The notes beneath the pieces are model-generated. The model did not search any database and was not told the origin of the DNA. It worked only from the letters and a program-made list of their open reading frames with translations. A DNA stretch of 64,000 nucleotides, taken from contig JAUXXQ010000024.1 in NCBI GenBank assembly GCA_030684815.1, positions 26,749-90,748 of the forward strand. Direction: 5' to 3'. The translations under genes were made by a program, and so were the position numbers. Within the stretch, counting starts at the first letter, position 1. Every line of letters begins with the position of its first letter. This document shows, piece after piece, positions 63,984 to 64,000 of this stretch. The stretch comes from Methylobacter sp. (lineage in GTDB: Bacteria > Pseudomonadota > Gammaproteobacteria > Methylococcales > Methylomonadaceae).

Positions 63984-64000
63984 GTCAACGTTGAACAAAT

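Overview
The window looks like chromosome of a gammaproteobacterial methanotroph (Methylococcales-like). This is inferred from the mix of genes: a proteobacterial nif cluster with nifLA and an rnf operon; a SoxYZ-like carrier and zinc metallohydrolase of the type linked to PQQ alcohol dehydrogenases; a probable pyrophosphate-dependent PEP carboxykinase; and gammaproteobacterial housekeeping genes (rluD-pgeF opposite bamD, amgK-murU opposite lptD-surA, corA, sixA, sodB). No methane monooxygenase or methanol dehydrogenase gene is in view, so the assignment is not proven.

Layout. 1-5.4 kb is housekeeping: pgeF, rluD, bamD, a coiled-coil nuclease-like protein, sodB, an SDR and a DUF3455 protein. 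5.4-10.8 kb is a complete rnfABCDGE-rnfH operon on the minus strand, followed divergently by nifL-nifA (11.1-14.3 kb). 15-17 kb holds a GNAT gene and a two-gene unit (145-aa unknown plus a degenerate SIR2-like protein). 17.5-35.7 kb is the structural nif cluster: nifHDK, nifT, ferredoxin, nifY, a small conserved gene, an LRV Fe-S protein, a 320-aa unknown and nif11; then a short NifZ-like gene on the other strand; then iscA-nifU-nifS; then nifE-nifN-nifX, DUF269, DUF683, fdxB, a Shethna-type 2Fe-2S ferredoxin and three poorly known genes. 35.8-40.4 kb has a GH57 enzyme with DUF4912, a small coiled-coil protein, sixA and corA. 40.7-46.8 kb has a lytic transglycosylase, a LuxR-type regulator and a LapB/LapC-type type I secretion pair facing two small genes. 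Two tRNAs (Asn, Arg) lie at 47.3-47.5 kb. 48-50.3 kb is the quinoprotein-associated set, 50.6-54.1 kb the large PEPCK-like gene, 54.3-57.9 kb DHH phosphoesterase, cysC, dodecin, murU and amgK, and 58-63.7 kb lptD, surA, a DbpA-like RNA-binding domain and an AlbA_2 protein.

How it works together. Nitrogenase (NifHDK) receives Fe-S clusters from NifU/NifS/IscA and cofactor through NifEN, NifX and NifY. Rnf and the ferredoxins plausibly supply low-potential electrons, and NifL/NifA would control expression. Reading the intergenic DNA gives sigma-54 (-24/-12) promoters before nifH, iscA, nifE, rnfA, nifL and the SIR2-like gene. TGT-N10-ACA NifA sites lie upstream of all of these except nifL. This places rnf and the unexplained SIR2-like pair in the predicted nif regulon. 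nifB, nifV, nifQ, nifW and nifM are not in the window.

Intergenic gaps are unusually rich in dispersed palindromic repeats of several families, many of them at gene boundaries inside the nif cluster.
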